Under the pieces are notes generated by a model. The model was not told the origin of the DNA and ran no database searches. It saw only the letters and a list, made by a program, of their open reading frames with translations. The position numbers and the translations under genes are program-made. From the NCBI GenBank assembly GCA_018384375.1, contig JAHAYJ010000032.1:1-64000 (forward strand): 64,000 nt of DNA, in the 5' to 3' direction. The stretch comes from Lachnospiraceae bacterium (GTDB taxonomy: Bacteria; Bacillota; Clostridia; Lachnospirales; Lachnospiraceae). Shown here piece after piece: positions 18,000 through 26,705 of this stretch. Within the stretch, counting starts at the first letter, position 1. Every line of letters begins with the position of its first letter.

Positions 18000-18977
18000 A
18001 TGTATGATGTAGTGATAGTGGGCTCCGGCCCTGCGGGGTTATCTGCTTCCATTTATGCAAAAAGAGCGGGTCTTAAGGCGGTCACTCTGGAAAAGAACCC
18101 GATCAGTGGCGGTCAGGTGCTTAACACCTATGAGGTAGACAATTATCCCGGGCTTCCCGGCATAAACGGTTTCGATATGGGAATGAAATTCAGGGAACAT
18201 GCGGATCAGCTGGGTTGTGAATTTAAGGAAGCAGCTTTACTTGGAATAGAAAAAGGGATAACAGACAGTAATTGCCTTGACGAGGGCAGAGAATTGCAGG
18301 CAGCTTCCGCACAGAATGGCGGAATGAAAGGGTACACCCTGATAACAGATCAGGGGGAAATCCGGACACGGGCAGTCATTGCGGCAATGGGAGCAAGTCA
18401 TGCGAAGCTGAATGTGCCCGGAGAGGAGGAGCTTTCCGGCATGGGTGTATCCTATTGTGCAACCTGTGACGGTGCTTTCTTTAAGGATAAGGTGACAGCA
18501 GTGGTCGGCGGCGGTGATGTGGCGGTAGAGGATGCTATTTTTCTTGCAAGGGGATGCCGGAAGGTATACCTGATCCACCGCAGGAATGAGCTTCGTGCAG
18601 CAGCGGTTCTGCAAAAGGAGGTTATGGCGCTTCCTAATGTGGAGATTCTCTGGAATACAGTTGTGGATCGTATTGAAGGGGAGGATCAGGTGGAGGGTAT
18701 CTCCATCAAGAACGTAACATCGGGAGAATGTGCAAAGTTACCTGTAGACGGGGTATTTGTAGCTGTGGGAATTATTCCTGCCAGCGAGACGTTTGCGGGC
18801 GTGGCAGAATGTAATGAAAAGGGATATCTGATTGCCGGGGAGGATTGTGCTACCGGTACACCGGGAATTTTTGCAGCGGGAGATGTCAGGGAGAAAAAAC
18901 TGAGACAGATCGTAACGGCAGTTGCGGATGGCGCAAACGCGGTTACCTCTGTCCTGGAGTATCTGGCAGGAATGTGA
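18000..18977 (+). CDS. trxB: Thioredoxin-disulfide reductase
   Basis: FAD/NADPH-dependent reductase of thioredoxin in the cytoplasm. The 325-residue protein has an N-terminal FAD motif VVIVGSGPAGLSAS. The redox-active CATC pair (Cys153, Cys156) lies in YCATCDGAFF, the NADPH motif is GGGDVAVEDA followed by HRRNELRA, and the C-terminal FAD motif is GIFAAGDVREKKLRQ. ATG 18000 is set by AAGGGAGAAACAACG and by the family N terminus. An insertion of about 25 residues after KEAALLGIEK (DSNCLDEGRELQAASAQNGG) is unusual for TrxB and may mark a divergent subgroup. Confidence 0.93.
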   Translation: MYDVVIVGSGPAGLSASIYAKRAGLKAVTLEKNPISGGQVLNTYEVDNYPGLPGINGFDMGMKFREHADQLGCEFKEAALLGIEKGITDSNCLDEGRELQAASAQNGGMKGYTLITDQGEIRTRAVIAAMGASHAKLNVPGEEELSGMGVSYCATCDGAFFKDKVTAVVGGGDVAVEDAIFLARGCRKVYLIHRRNELRAAAVLQKEVMALPNVEILWNTVVDRIEGEDQVEGISIKNVTSGECAKLPVDGVFVAVGIIPASETFAGVAECNEKGYLIAGEDCATGTPGIFAAGDVREKKLRQIVTAVADGANAVTSVLEYLAGM

Positions 18978-19023
18978 AAACGGAGTACCTTGCCTCGAAA
19001 ATATTGGAAATTTCTTCCTTTGG

Positions 19024-19079
19024 TTGACAGATGGTGCATGAGGTGATATATTTATTAACAGATGTAACAATTTTGTAAT
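19024..19079 (+). promoter_or_regulatory. Promoter and WalR-like box upstream of the cell-wall hydrolase
   Basis: TTGACA (19024-19029), 17-bp spacer, TATATT (19047-19052), then TGTAAC-AATTT-TGTAAT at 19063-19079. The last element matches the WalR (YycF) consensus TGTWAH-N5-TGTWAH exactly. Since it lies just downstream of this promoter, WalR would repress it, unless a second promoter closer to the gene is used. Confidence 0.6.
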
Positions 19080-19130
19080 AATTACAAATGAGATTGTAAA
19101 AACTGTTATTTAGATAGATTGGAGGAACTC

Positions 19131-20501
19131 ATGCAGAGAAAAAGCGTGAAAGTAGCGAAGCGAGTAGCTTTCGGTGCCGTATCAGCAGTTCTCTTGTTTT
19201 CGAGCATAAATATGGATGTACTGGCCAAGGAAGCAACAGGACTTCCGTCAGCCGGTATCGATTATTTTTTGTCATCGAATGCTACCAGCGTGAAGAATCT
19301 CAAGGATGAGGAGGATGCGAAAAAGGCATCCACATCAGAGACAAAGGATAACCAGAATGATGTCGGAGCTTTGACAAGTGCCCTTCCGACAGCAACGGCA
19401 ACTGCAACGGCATCACCTACGGCAACTGCCGGAATCCCTTTTGAGAATGCGGCAACGCAGCAGGAGAAAGCGGAAGAAAAGGTTATTGAAGAAACGGTAA
19501 TAGCAACGACGACAAAAACAGTCAGTCAGATGGACAGAAAACTGGAAGCCAAAAGAGAAGAGGAAGGCTTCAAGTCTTTGGTAATTGCGAAAGTAAACGA
19601 TTATGTGAATGTCAGAAGCATTCCAAGTGAAGAAGGAGAAATCCTGGGTAAGCTTTATGATAAATCGGTAGGAGAATTCATATCGGAAGAGGATGGATGG
19701 TATGAAATCACCTCCGGAAGTGTGACAGGATATGTAAAGGCAGAGTATTGCGTGACCGGTGAGGATGCGGTAGAGCTTGCAAAGAAGGTGGGAACCAGAA
19801 TTGCAACCGTTACAACAACCACATTGAAGGTACGTGAGGAGCCCAGCCTGGATGCTACGGTTCTCGGTCTGGTACCGATTGATGATCAGCTTCTCGTCAC
19901 AGAGGAGTTAGACGGATGGGTGAAGGTTAATATCGAGGAAGGTGACGGTTATGTGTCACTTGACTATGTTACTCTTTCTACAGAATTTGTAAAAGCAGAA
20001 TCCAAGGAAGAAGAAGCGGCAAGACTTGCGAAGGAAGAGGCTGAACGGAAGGCTGCACAGGAAGCAGCAGCTAAGGCAGCACGTGAAGCAAGCTCCAAGA
20101 GTTCTTCAAACAATGAAAGCTATGAGGCTCCGGTATTTGCAACCGGTGGCGGAAGTGCGTTGGGTCAGTCGGTAGCAGATTTTGCTTGCCAGTTTGTGGG
20201 TAATCCCTATGTCTGGGGTGGAACCAGTCTGACAAACGGTGCAGACTGCTCCGGATTTGTTATGAGCGTATACCAGAACTTTGGCGTCAATCTTCCTCAT
20301 TCCTCATCAGCGGACAGAAACGTTGGATCAGCTGTCAATGGAATAGAAAATGCGCAGCCCGGTGACATTGTATGTTATTCAGGTCATGTGGCAATTTATA
20401 TCGGAAACGGACAGATTGTTCATGCTTCTACGGCAAAGACAGGTATTATCATTTCCAACGCGACATACCGTTCCATTCTTTCAGTCAGAAGAATTTTCTA
20501 A
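19131..20501 (+). CDS. Secreted SH3-NlpC/P60 peptidoglycan hydrolase
   Basis: A 456-residue exported protein. The signal peptide (about 1-36) ends near VLAKE, followed by a Thr/Ala-rich linker (PTATATATASPTATA). Two bacterial SH3 domains lie at about 149-208 and 222-280 (each with VNVRSIPS or LKVREEPS). An Ala/Lys/Glu coiled stretch covers about 288-325, then a C-terminal NlpC/P60 domain (about 345-456). The catalytic Cys373 is in NGADCSGFV and His419 in GHVAIYIGN. Such enzymes cut D-gamma-glutamyl-meso-DAP bonds, in line with the DAP pathway at the left of the window. ATG 19131 has GGAGGA; an in-frame TTG at 19119 overlaps that site. Confidence 0.93.
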   Translation: MQRKSVKVAKRVAFGAVSAVLLFSSINMDVLAKEATGLPSAGIDYFLSSNATSVKNLKDEEDAKKASTSETKDNQNDVGALTSALPTATATATASPTATAGIPFENAATQQEKAEEKVIEETVIATTTKTVSQMDRKLEAKREEEGFKSLVIAKVNDYVNVRSIPSEEGEILGKLYDKSVGEFISEEDGWYEITSGSVTGYVKAEYCVTGEDAVELAKKVGTRIATVTTTTLKVREEPSLDATVLGLVPIDDQLLVTEELDGWVKVNIEEGDGYVSLDYVTLSTEFVKAESKEEEAARLAKEEAERKAAQEAAAKAAREASSKSSSNNESYEAPVFATGGGSALGQSVADFACQFVGNPYVWGGTSLTNGADCSGFVMSVYQNFGVNLPHSSSADRNVGSAVNGIENAQPGDIVCYSGHVAIYIGNGQIVHASTAKTGIIISNATYRSILSVRRIF

Positions 20502-20528
20502 ACAGAAAACGGATAAAGATTATGTAAG

Positions 20529-20560
20529 ACCGCGGTCAGCAATTGCTGACCGCGGTTTTT
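20529..20560 (+). terminator. Strong intrinsic terminator
   Basis: Perfect 28-base palindrome (arms ACCGCGGTCAGCAA / TTGCTGACCGCGGT, 20529-20556) followed by TTTTTG, after the NlpC/P60 gene. Confidence 0.92.
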
Positions 20561-20585
20561 GTAATGGAAAAAAAGAAAATAAACC

Positions 20586-20614
20586 TTGACATTAAAGTAA
20601 CTTTAAGGTATGAT
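20586..20614 (+). promoter_or_regulatory. Promoter with 15-bp palindrome (candidate MerR-type operator)
   Basis: TTGACA (20586-20591) and TATGAT (20609-20614) are separated by 17 bp, nearly all of which is the perfect palindrome TTAAAGTAACTTTAA (20592-20606). Operators sitting between -35 and -10 are typical of MerR-family regulators, and a MerR gene lies at 23138. MerR promoters usually have a 19-bp spacer, so simple repression is also possible. Confidence 0.6.
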
Positions 20615-20687
20615 GTCAACATGATAAGTCAATGGTGATGAAAATCAGCCGTTGACTTTTTGCTTTTATAGGGAAGGAAGTGAATAC

Positions 20688-21692
20688 ATGGAATTTTCTT
20701 TTTTCTTACCAACCAGAATCGTGTTTGGCTGTAAAGCGATTCAAAGAGTAGGAACTCTGGCAAAGGAGGAAGGCGCAACTTTTGCCCAAAAGAATGATGT
20801 GGACTTCCTGGTAGCAGTGGGCGGCGGCAGCAGTATGGATACGGGAAAGGCAATTGCCGGAATGCTTGGGCATCACACAACTGATTTCTCTGTCATTCAG
20901 TATCCAAATGAGTACACACAGGAATCTTATCCGCTGATTTGTATTCCTACGACAGCGGGCACGGGAAGCGAAGTAAGCACGTGTGGTGTCGTAACAGATG
21001 AGAAGACTAAAACAAAAGTTTTTTGTTTTGATCCCAGATGTCATGCCAGGATTGCTGTATGTGATCCCGAGGTACTCATGGGGGTGCCTGAAAAAATAGC
21101 AGCGGCAACAGCACTTGATGCATTGACACATGCAATAGAAGGATTTGTTGCAAAATGTACCAATCCCGTGACGGAATGCTATGGGATACGGGCGGTAAAG
21201 CTTATTTCCGAAAATATCAGGGATTATGTATATAACAGAAACGCAAAAAATTGTGAAGCGGTCATGCTGGGCAGCCTCTTCGCAGGAATATCTTTCGGGT
21301 ATTCAGACACCTGTGCAGTACATAGCCTTTCGGAGACGATCGGGGGCGAATATGATACTCCGCATGGAGTGGCGAATGCGATTTTCCTTGCGAATGTTAC
21401 GGAGTTCAGTATTCCCGGAAATGTAAGGAAATATGCGGAAATAGCCAGAGCAATGGGAATTGAGAACAAAGGCACAGAGAGAGAACTGTGTGAGGAACTG
21501 ATCAAAGCCTTAAGGCAGTTAGTAAATGATCTGGCAATTCCAAGCTTTCGGGAACTGTCCGGGGTGAAACAGGAAGATTTTGAAAGGCTTGCCGAAAAGT
21601 GTGCAGTACATTTATCTGCAGCTGACAACCCTAGATCTGTTACTTATGATGATTTCTTAAAAATATTGAATAAAACATACGAAGAACAGTGA
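20688..21692 (+). CDS. Iron-containing alcohol dehydrogenase with an N-terminal internal deletion
   Basis: Group III alcohol dehydrogenase-like protein, 334 residues, against the usual 380-390. It starts normally (MEFSFFLPTRIVFG) and has the GGGSSMDTGKAI nucleotide-site motif and IPTTAGTGSEV. The helical metal domain keeps the expected ligands: Asp and His in ALDALTHAIEGF, His in AVHSLSE, His in PHGVANA. After IQRVGTL about 60 residues are missing, corresponding to the first Rossmann strands that read 'kalivtg...' in the family; the text resumes at AKEEGATFAQKNDVDFLVAV. The frame is intact, so it may be expressed, but NAD binding is probably damaged. Start ATG 20688 follows GGGAAGGAAG. Confidence 0.8.
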   Translation: MEFSFFLPTRIVFGCKAIQRVGTLAKEEGATFAQKNDVDFLVAVGGGSSMDTGKAIAGMLGHHTTDFSVIQYPNEYTQESYPLICIPTTAGTGSEVSTCGVVTDEKTKTKVFCFDPRCHARIAVCDPEVLMGVPEKIAAATALDALTHAIEGFVAKCTNPVTECYGIRAVKLISENIRDYVYNRNAKNCEAVMLGSLFAGISFGYSDTCAVHSLSETIGGEYDTPHGVANAIFLANVTEFSIPGNVRKYAEIARAMGIENKGTERELCEELIKALRQLVNDLAIPSFRELSGVKQEDFERLAEKCAVHLSAADNPRSVTYDDFLKILNKTYEEQ

Positions 21693-21716
21693 TAAATCAG
21701 AAGGAGGATTGGGAAG

Positions 21717-23069
21717 ATGAGAAAGGATTTTTCGGAGGTATTGGAATATTCCAATCATGCATTGGAAATGATTGCCAAAAAGGATATGTCGCAAAGTGAG
21801 CGTGAAAGCTTTACAGAAGAAATTGTGGAAAATTTTAGTGAATTTGTAAATCCCGGTCAATTGGAGTATAGAAAGTCTGCCGCTACCAATTATAAGTCAA
21901 TTGAATGGATCGATGAGGAGGATGGCTTCTATGATCTGAATGGAAAGAAATACATTGACTGGCTCGGGGGATTTGGTGTTTTTAACCATGGACACAGAAA
22001 TCCAAAAGTGGTTGAAGCAGTCAAAAATCAGCTGGATAAGCAGGCGCTTGGAAGCGCGGAGCTATTAGACGGAAACCGGGCTATGCTGGCGAAGCTTCTG
22101 GCAGATCTTACTCCGGGAGATCTACAGTATTCCTTCTTTACCAGTTCGGGAACGGAAAGCGTGGAATGTGCCATGAAGATGGCGATGATGGCGACGGAAC
22201 GCCACTATTTTATTACGGCGACAAAGGACTTTCATGGAAAAACACTAGGAGCACTCTCGCTTACCGGAAAGGGAGTTTACAGAAAGCCGTTTTTGCCAAT
22301 GCTTCAGGGAATCCGCCACGTTCCCTTCGGAGATTTTGATTATCTGAAAAAGACAGTAGAGTCCATGGCATATATCGGGGAATTGCCTGCAGCAATGATC
22401 TTTGAGCCGATCGAAGGAGAAATTGGTGTGATTATTCCGCCTGATGATTATTTCCCGAAGGTAAGGGCACTCTGCGATGAATATGATATTTTGCTGATTG
22501 CAGATGAGGTTCAGACCGGTATGGGCAGAACCGGCAAGGTCTTTGCCGTGGATCATTGGGGAGTGGCACCTGATATTCTTTGTCTTGCCAAGGCGATGGG
22601 CGGCGGCGTGATGCCTCTTTCAGCCACTGTTTCCACAAAGAGATGTTATGAAAAATATATGTTTGGAAATCCCTGGATGCACAGTACGACCACCGGTGGA
22701 AACCCTCTTGCCTGTGCAGCAGGTATTGCGGGAATCAAGGTTCTTTTGGAGGAGGACCTGGCAGGTCAGGCGGAGAAAAAGGGAAAGTATTTTATGGAAA
22801 AACTTGCCACTATTCAGCAAAAATATAAAGAACTTCTGGTAGAAGTAAGAGGAAAAGGATTGCTGATCGCCATGGAATTTTGCGATGATGCCAAGGGCTA
22901 TCAGGTAGTGACAGAGATGTTTAATGAAGGGGTACTGCTTTCGGGAACCGAGACAAATGCGCATGTGATCAGAATTGAACCGCCGCTTACCATTTCCTAT
23001 GAGCATATCGATGAGGGACTCGAAAAGCTGGACAAAGCACTCGGCATTGTATATGAAAGAATGAAATAA
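21717..23069 (+). CDS. patA: Putrescine aminotransferase-like class III aminotransferase
   Basis: A 450-residue PLP enzyme closely resembling E. coli PatA (YgjG), which transfers the amino group of putrescine to 2-oxoglutarate, giving 4-aminobutanal. Shared stretches are NPGQLEYRKS, YIDWLGGFGVFNHGHRNP, SSGTESVECAMK, DEVQTGMGRTGK, and the PLP lysine in CLAKAMGGGVMP. It lies 24 bp after the alcohol dehydrogenase gene, in the same operon, which fits oxidation or reduction of an aldehyde product. The exact amine specificity (putrescine, cadaverine or another diamine) is inference. Confidence 0.87.
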   Translation: MRKDFSEVLEYSNHALEMIAKKDMSQSERESFTEEIVENFSEFVNPGQLEYRKSAATNYKSIEWIDEEDGFYDLNGKKYIDWLGGFGVFNHGHRNPKVVEAVKNQLDKQALGSAELLDGNRAMLAKLLADLTPGDLQYSFFTSSGTESVECAMKMAMMATERHYFITATKDFHGKTLGALSLTGKGVYRKPFLPMLQGIRHVPFGDFDYLKKTVESMAYIGELPAAMIFEPIEGEIGVIIPPDDYFPKVRALCDEYDILLIADEVQTGMGRTGKVFAVDHWGVAPDILCLAKAMGGGVMPLSATVSTKRCYEKYMFGNPWMHSTTTGGNPLACAAGIAGIKVLLEEDLAGQAEKKGKYFMEKLATIQQKYKELLVEVRGKGLLIAMEFCDDAKGYQVVTEMFNEGVLLSGTETNAHVIRIEPPLTISYEHIDEGLEKLDKALGIVYERMK

Positions 23070-23084
23070 AAGCCCCAAAATATT

Positions 23085-23127
23085 CCTTTTTATGGTATAT
23101 TTGTATATGGAAATATACCATAAAAGG
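23085..23127 (+). repeat. Long inverted repeat over the ribosome binding site of the MerR gene
   Basis: TATGGTATATTT and AAATATACCATA (23091-23102 and 23111-23122) are perfect 12-bp arms around an 8-bp centre. Imperfect CCTTTT / AAAAGG extensions reach into the AAAGGAG of the next gene. On DNA it could be an operator; in RNA the stem would hide the ribosome binding site, or end patA transcription. Confidence 0.75.
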
Positions 23128-23137
23128 AGAATCAGAA

Positions 23138-23944
23138 ATGAAATACAAGTACACGATCGGAGAAGTACAAAAGCAAACAGGAATCGCAGCATCAGCATTG
23201 CGCTTTTATGATGATATTGGGCTTGTGAAACCAAGCTATACAGATGAAAATACAGGCTACCGCTATTATGGTTATCAGGAGTTCTGGCAGCTTGAGATTG
23301 TAAAAATATGCAAGAGTGTCGGTATTTCATTAAAAGAATTAAAGAAAGTATTAAGCACAAATGATCCGTCCAGATTTGTGGAGCTTATGGTCAAGGAAAG
23401 AGACAGTGCACAAAGGAAGCTGGAATCTATGCAAAACCTGGTTTCCGGGCTGAACTGGATGACAGAACGGTATGAGGCAATTGAGGGATATCAGGCGGAT
23501 ACCTTTACGAAGAAGCATATCCATGAGAGAAAAGTATTATCCGTAGAAGCACAGTCTGATATGGATTCCGATGCGTTACATTTTGCTCTTCACAGCGAGG
23601 CAGAGGAAATCTTAAACAGACGTGCAACAATAAGGCGGGAATATGGGTACGAGTTGTTCGCGGATGAGCTATTGAATGACACCATTCGCTGGAAGAAGGA
23701 ATTCCTGTTGTTAGAGGAGCAGGAGGCCACAGAACGGAGCTGGTATGAAGTAATCCCGGAAGGAGACTATATCTGTTTCCTTTGCAAGCCTTTTTGCCGG
23801 GATTTTGATATCGGGCAGATCCTGAACAAAATTCGGGAGCAGTTTCCGGGTGTCATAATAGAACGGGTCTATGCCATGGAAGCGGCATTGTTCTTTTATG
23901 ACTGGCAGGATGAAGTGTATGAAATACAAATTCTGATAAAGTAA
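23138..23944 (+). CDS. MerR-family transcriptional regulator
   Basis: A 268-residue regulator. The N-terminal MerR winged helix (YTIGEVQKQTGIAASALRFYDDIGLVKPSYTDENTGYRYYG, residues 3-45) is followed by a dimerising coiled coil (about 75-115). A C-terminal effector domain of GyrI/BmrR-like type (about 125-268) is suggested by YEVIPEGDYICFLCKPF and the final YEIQILIK. It lies between patA and an aldo/keto reductase gene and probably controls this cluster, binding small molecules in the C-terminal domain. A long inverted repeat covers its ribosome binding site region, suggesting autoregulation. Confidence 0.92.
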   Translation: MKYKYTIGEVQKQTGIAASALRFYDDIGLVKPSYTDENTGYRYYGYQEFWQLEIVKICKSVGISLKELKKVLSTNDPSRFVELMVKERDSAQRKLESMQNLVSGLNWMTERYEAIEGYQADTFTKKHIHERKVLSVEAQSDMDSDALHFALHSEAEEILNRRATIRREYGYELFADELLNDTIRWKKEFLLLEEQEATERSWYEVIPEGDYICFLCKPFCRDFDIGQILNKIREQFPGVIIERVYAMEAALFFYDWQDEVYEIQILIK

Positions 23945-24064
23945 CAGAAAAGTAACAACAAAATATTCAGTTTGGCAGAAAGACAGATCGAAGGCGATAA
24001 CATGGCTCGGTCTGTTTTTTGTTTTTAGGAAACCTGATAATTTTTTAGATGAGGAGGAAAAGCT

Positions 24065-25213
24065 ATGGAACAAAGAGACTACAGACTTGGAAATGAAAAA
24101 TTCGGAGCAATCGGTTTTGGCTCAGAGAGACTGGAGGATGTTTCCCTTGAAGAGACCGTGAGCATGTTTGACTACGCCATTGAAAATGGCGTAAACGTAC
24201 TTGATATGTATATTCCCAATCCGATCGTCAGAGATCATGTAGGAATTGCACTTGAAGGACGCAGAGATAAAATGCTCATTCAAGGGCATCTTGGTACCAT
24301 CCATAAAAATGATCAGTATGAGAGAACCAGAGATATGGATGAAATTAAATTTTCCTTCGATGATATGCTGACACGTCTGAAAACCGATTATATTGATTTC
24401 GGAATGATTCATTATGTAGATACGGAGGAAGACTTTAACAAGATTCTGGATAACAAAATTTATGATTACGCACTGGAACTGAAAAAAGCAGGTGTTATTA
24501 AGAAATTGGGCTTCAGCTCTCATGATCCGGTGATTGCCACTAAAATGGCGTCCCTTGATGAGATGGCGCTTTGTATGTTCAGCATTAATCCGGCTTATGA
24601 TATGGAAAATTCTCCGGATACGGATATTTGGAAAATGATGGAGCATGAGGGGTTTGATGTGGAAACTGCCAAAATGAATCCTGCAAGATTGAATTTTTAC
24701 AATTTCTGCGAAGCAAAGGGAATTGCTGTTACTGTTATGAAAGCTTTTGGCGGTGGAACACTTCTTTCCGATGGAACATCGCCCTTTGGAAAGGCGATGT
24801 CAATCTATCAGTGCATGAAGTATGCATTGGATAAACCGGCAGTAGTATCCACTCTGCTTGGATATGCTTCGCTTGAGGAACTCAAGGCAGCACTAAAGTA
24901 TTTTGAGGTAAGCGATGCGGAAAAGGATTATTCCGATATTTTGACAATTAAGGATTTTGGCGTTACAGGCAGATGCATGTATTGCGGACACTGCCAACCA
25001 TGTCCTAAGAGCATTACGATTGCATATGTGAATAAATTTCTGGATCTTGCAACGGTAGGGGATCAGATTCCGGATACGGTTAAGGATCATTATCTTGCTC
25101 TTCCCCATCATGCTTCCGAATGCATTAAGTGTGGAAGATGTGAAAAGAATTGTCCGTTTGGTGTACAGATCAGAGAAAAAATGCAAAAAGCAGTGGAGGT
25201 ATTTGGAATTTAG
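24065..25213 (+). CDS. Aldo/keto reductase with ferredoxin-like Fe-S domain
   Basis: A 382-residue protein. An AKR TIM barrel (about 1-290) is followed by a C-terminal 4Fe-4S domain with CMYCGHCQPCP (Cys near 305) and CIKCGRCEKNCPFG (Cys near 354). The N terminus reads FGAIGFGSERLEDVS. The usual AKR tetrad is hard to recognise: IHYVDTEEDF occupies the HxxD region, as in other Fe-S AKRs of gut Clostridia. Such enzymes are predicted oxidoreductases with unknown substrates. Start ATG 24065 follows GAGGAGGAAAAGCT. It lies between the MerR gene and a symporter gene, so a metabolite imported by that symporter is a candidate substrate. Confidence 0.88.
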   Translation: MEQRDYRLGNEKFGAIGFGSERLEDVSLEETVSMFDYAIENGVNVLDMYIPNPIVRDHVGIALEGRRDKMLIQGHLGTIHKNDQYERTRDMDEIKFSFDDMLTRLKTDYIDFGMIHYVDTEEDFNKILDNKIYDYALELKKAGVIKKLGFSSHDPVIATKMASLDEMALCMFSINPAYDMENSPDTDIWKMMEHEGFDVETAKMNPARLNFYNFCEAKGIAVTVMKAFGGGTLLSDGTSPFGKAMSIYQCMKYALDKPAVVSTLLGYASLEELKAALKYFEVSDAEKDYSDILTIKDFGVTGRCMYCGHCQPCPKSITIAYVNKFLDLATVGDQIPDTVKDHYLALPHHASECIKCGRCEKNCPFGVQIREKMQKAVEVFGI

Positions 25214-25258
25214 TAAAGTCCATTTATCTGATAAATTACATGAGAGGAGAGAATGATT

Positions 25259-26662
25259 ATGGAAAAAAACAACAGACTAACGAAAAAGCAAATGTGGGGT
25301 TTTTCAGTCGGTACGCTGGGAGAATATTTTGTTTACTTCCTGTTTTATAATTACTTCACGTATTACCTCACGGATATTATAGGAATACAGGCTGCGGTAG
25401 CAAGTACGATCCTCACCATTGCGATGATCTGGGATGCGGTCACGGATCCGATCGTAGGCTTTGTGAATGACGTCAGTAAAAAGAAATGGCGAAGAAGAGC
25501 CATGATGAAAAAGTTCTTTATTCCGTTTTGCATTACATTTGCGCTTTGCTATATCAGACCGCATCTGGAAGTCGGTCCTGCACTCTATCTCTATTACGGT
25601 GTTGTATGTCTGGCTTTCTGGCTTTCCTATACCTGTGAGCAGGTGCCCTTCTATGGCTTGCTTCCCGAGGTGGCACGTCATCCCGACGATCGACTGACAA
25701 TCAGATCCATTATGGCATTTATCGGTAATGGCGGTAATCTTGCAGTCTCTCTGGTACCGATCATTGTGGAGTTATTTTTAAATCTGGGCTTTATAGAAAC
25801 AACATCCTGGTCGCTGACGATGGGGATCCTTGGTGTGATTGGTGGTGTCGGCTTCCTTGCGACAGTGATCGCTACAAAGGGAATGGAAATGCCCGTCAGT
25901 GAAGAAACGATTCAGAAGTCCAATCTGTTTGCCAACTATAAGGAAGTTATTAAGACAAAAGGATATATTACTTCAGTCGTGATCTATCTGCTCAGCACAT
26001 TATTCATTAACCTGATTTTTGCATGTATCATGTACGTCGGAGACAGCAAGCTGGGGCTTCCGGCTTGGCAGCTTTCCATTGTCTCAGCCTGCTATACTTT
26101 TGGCGGTGTGTTTATTACGCCTTTGATCGGTGTTTTGGATAAAAAGCTGGGATCTCATAATGCGTTTAAGGCATCCGTCATTGTTGCTCTGGCTGCATAT
26201 ATTATCATTGGTCTGATTAGCTTCAATGGCATGGGAATTATGCTTGTACATGGATTCCTGACAGCAGCATGTTTTGTATTGTTTACTGCATACAACTATA
26301 TGATGCTGTACGAAGCAGCTGATATTATCCTGCTGAGAACAGGAGAGGAAAAAGAAGGTTCGGTAGTTGCGCTTGCAACCTTCGGATATAAGATTGGTGC
26401 TGCACTGAGTGCAACGACATTGGGAATTGCGCTGACAATGATCGGGTATGACGGAACTTCGGAGATTCAGGATCCTGCCCTGATGGCAAAGCTGGACTAT
26501 CTGATTACTTTTATTCCTGCTATTTTGTTAGTGCTGATCTTGATCCTGCTCTTTGTGTATCCGGTTAAGAATCATATGATTGCGCCCCTGCGTGAAGCCA
26601 AGCTTGCAAAGGAGGCCGGAAAGGAATACTCTGTTAAAGGACTGGAAAAATTGCTGAAATAG
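25259..26662 (+). CDS. GPH-type sodium/sugar symporter (MFS superfamily)
   Basis: A 467-residue membrane protein with about 12 helices, related to MelB and other glycoside-pentoside-hexuronide:cation symporters. It has FSVGTLGEYFVYFLFYNYFT near the N terminus, the cation/sugar-site region MIWDAVTDPIVGFVNDVSKKK, and EQVPFYGLLPEVARHPDDR in the central region. ATG 25259 is favoured over ATG 25253 because GAGGAG (25244-25249) is 9 bp upstream. It follows the Fe-S aldo/keto reductase by 45 bp and is probably co-transcribed. The solute cannot be named from sequence. Confidence 0.9.
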   Translation: MEKNNRLTKKQMWGFSVGTLGEYFVYFLFYNYFTYYLTDIIGIQAAVASTILTIAMIWDAVTDPIVGFVNDVSKKKWRRRAMMKKFFIPFCITFALCYIRPHLEVGPALYLYYGVVCLAFWLSYTCEQVPFYGLLPEVARHPDDRLTIRSIMAFIGNGGNLAVSLVPIIVELFLNLGFIETTSWSLTMGILGVIGGVGFLATVIATKGMEMPVSEETIQKSNLFANYKEVIKTKGYITSVVIYLLSTLFINLIFACIMYVGDSKLGLPAWQLSIVSACYTFGGVFITPLIGVLDKKLGSHNAFKASVIVALAAYIIIGLISFNGMGIMLVHGFLTAACFVLFTAYNYMMLYEAADIILLRTGEEKEGSVVALATFGYKIGAALSATTLGIALTMIGYDGTSEIQDPALMAKLDYLITFIPAILLVLILILLFVYPVKNHMIAPLREAKLAKEAGKEYSVKGLEKLLK

Positions 26663-26705
26663 TAATGTCGAAGCAACGGTTTGAAAGAGAAATGAGGTTG
26701 ATGGC

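Noticed and set aside
19371-19440. Short tandem Thr/Ala codon repeat in the NlpC/P60 gene
   Set aside because: Ordinary low-complexity linker between the signal peptide and SH3 domains, not a mobile or CRISPR repeat.
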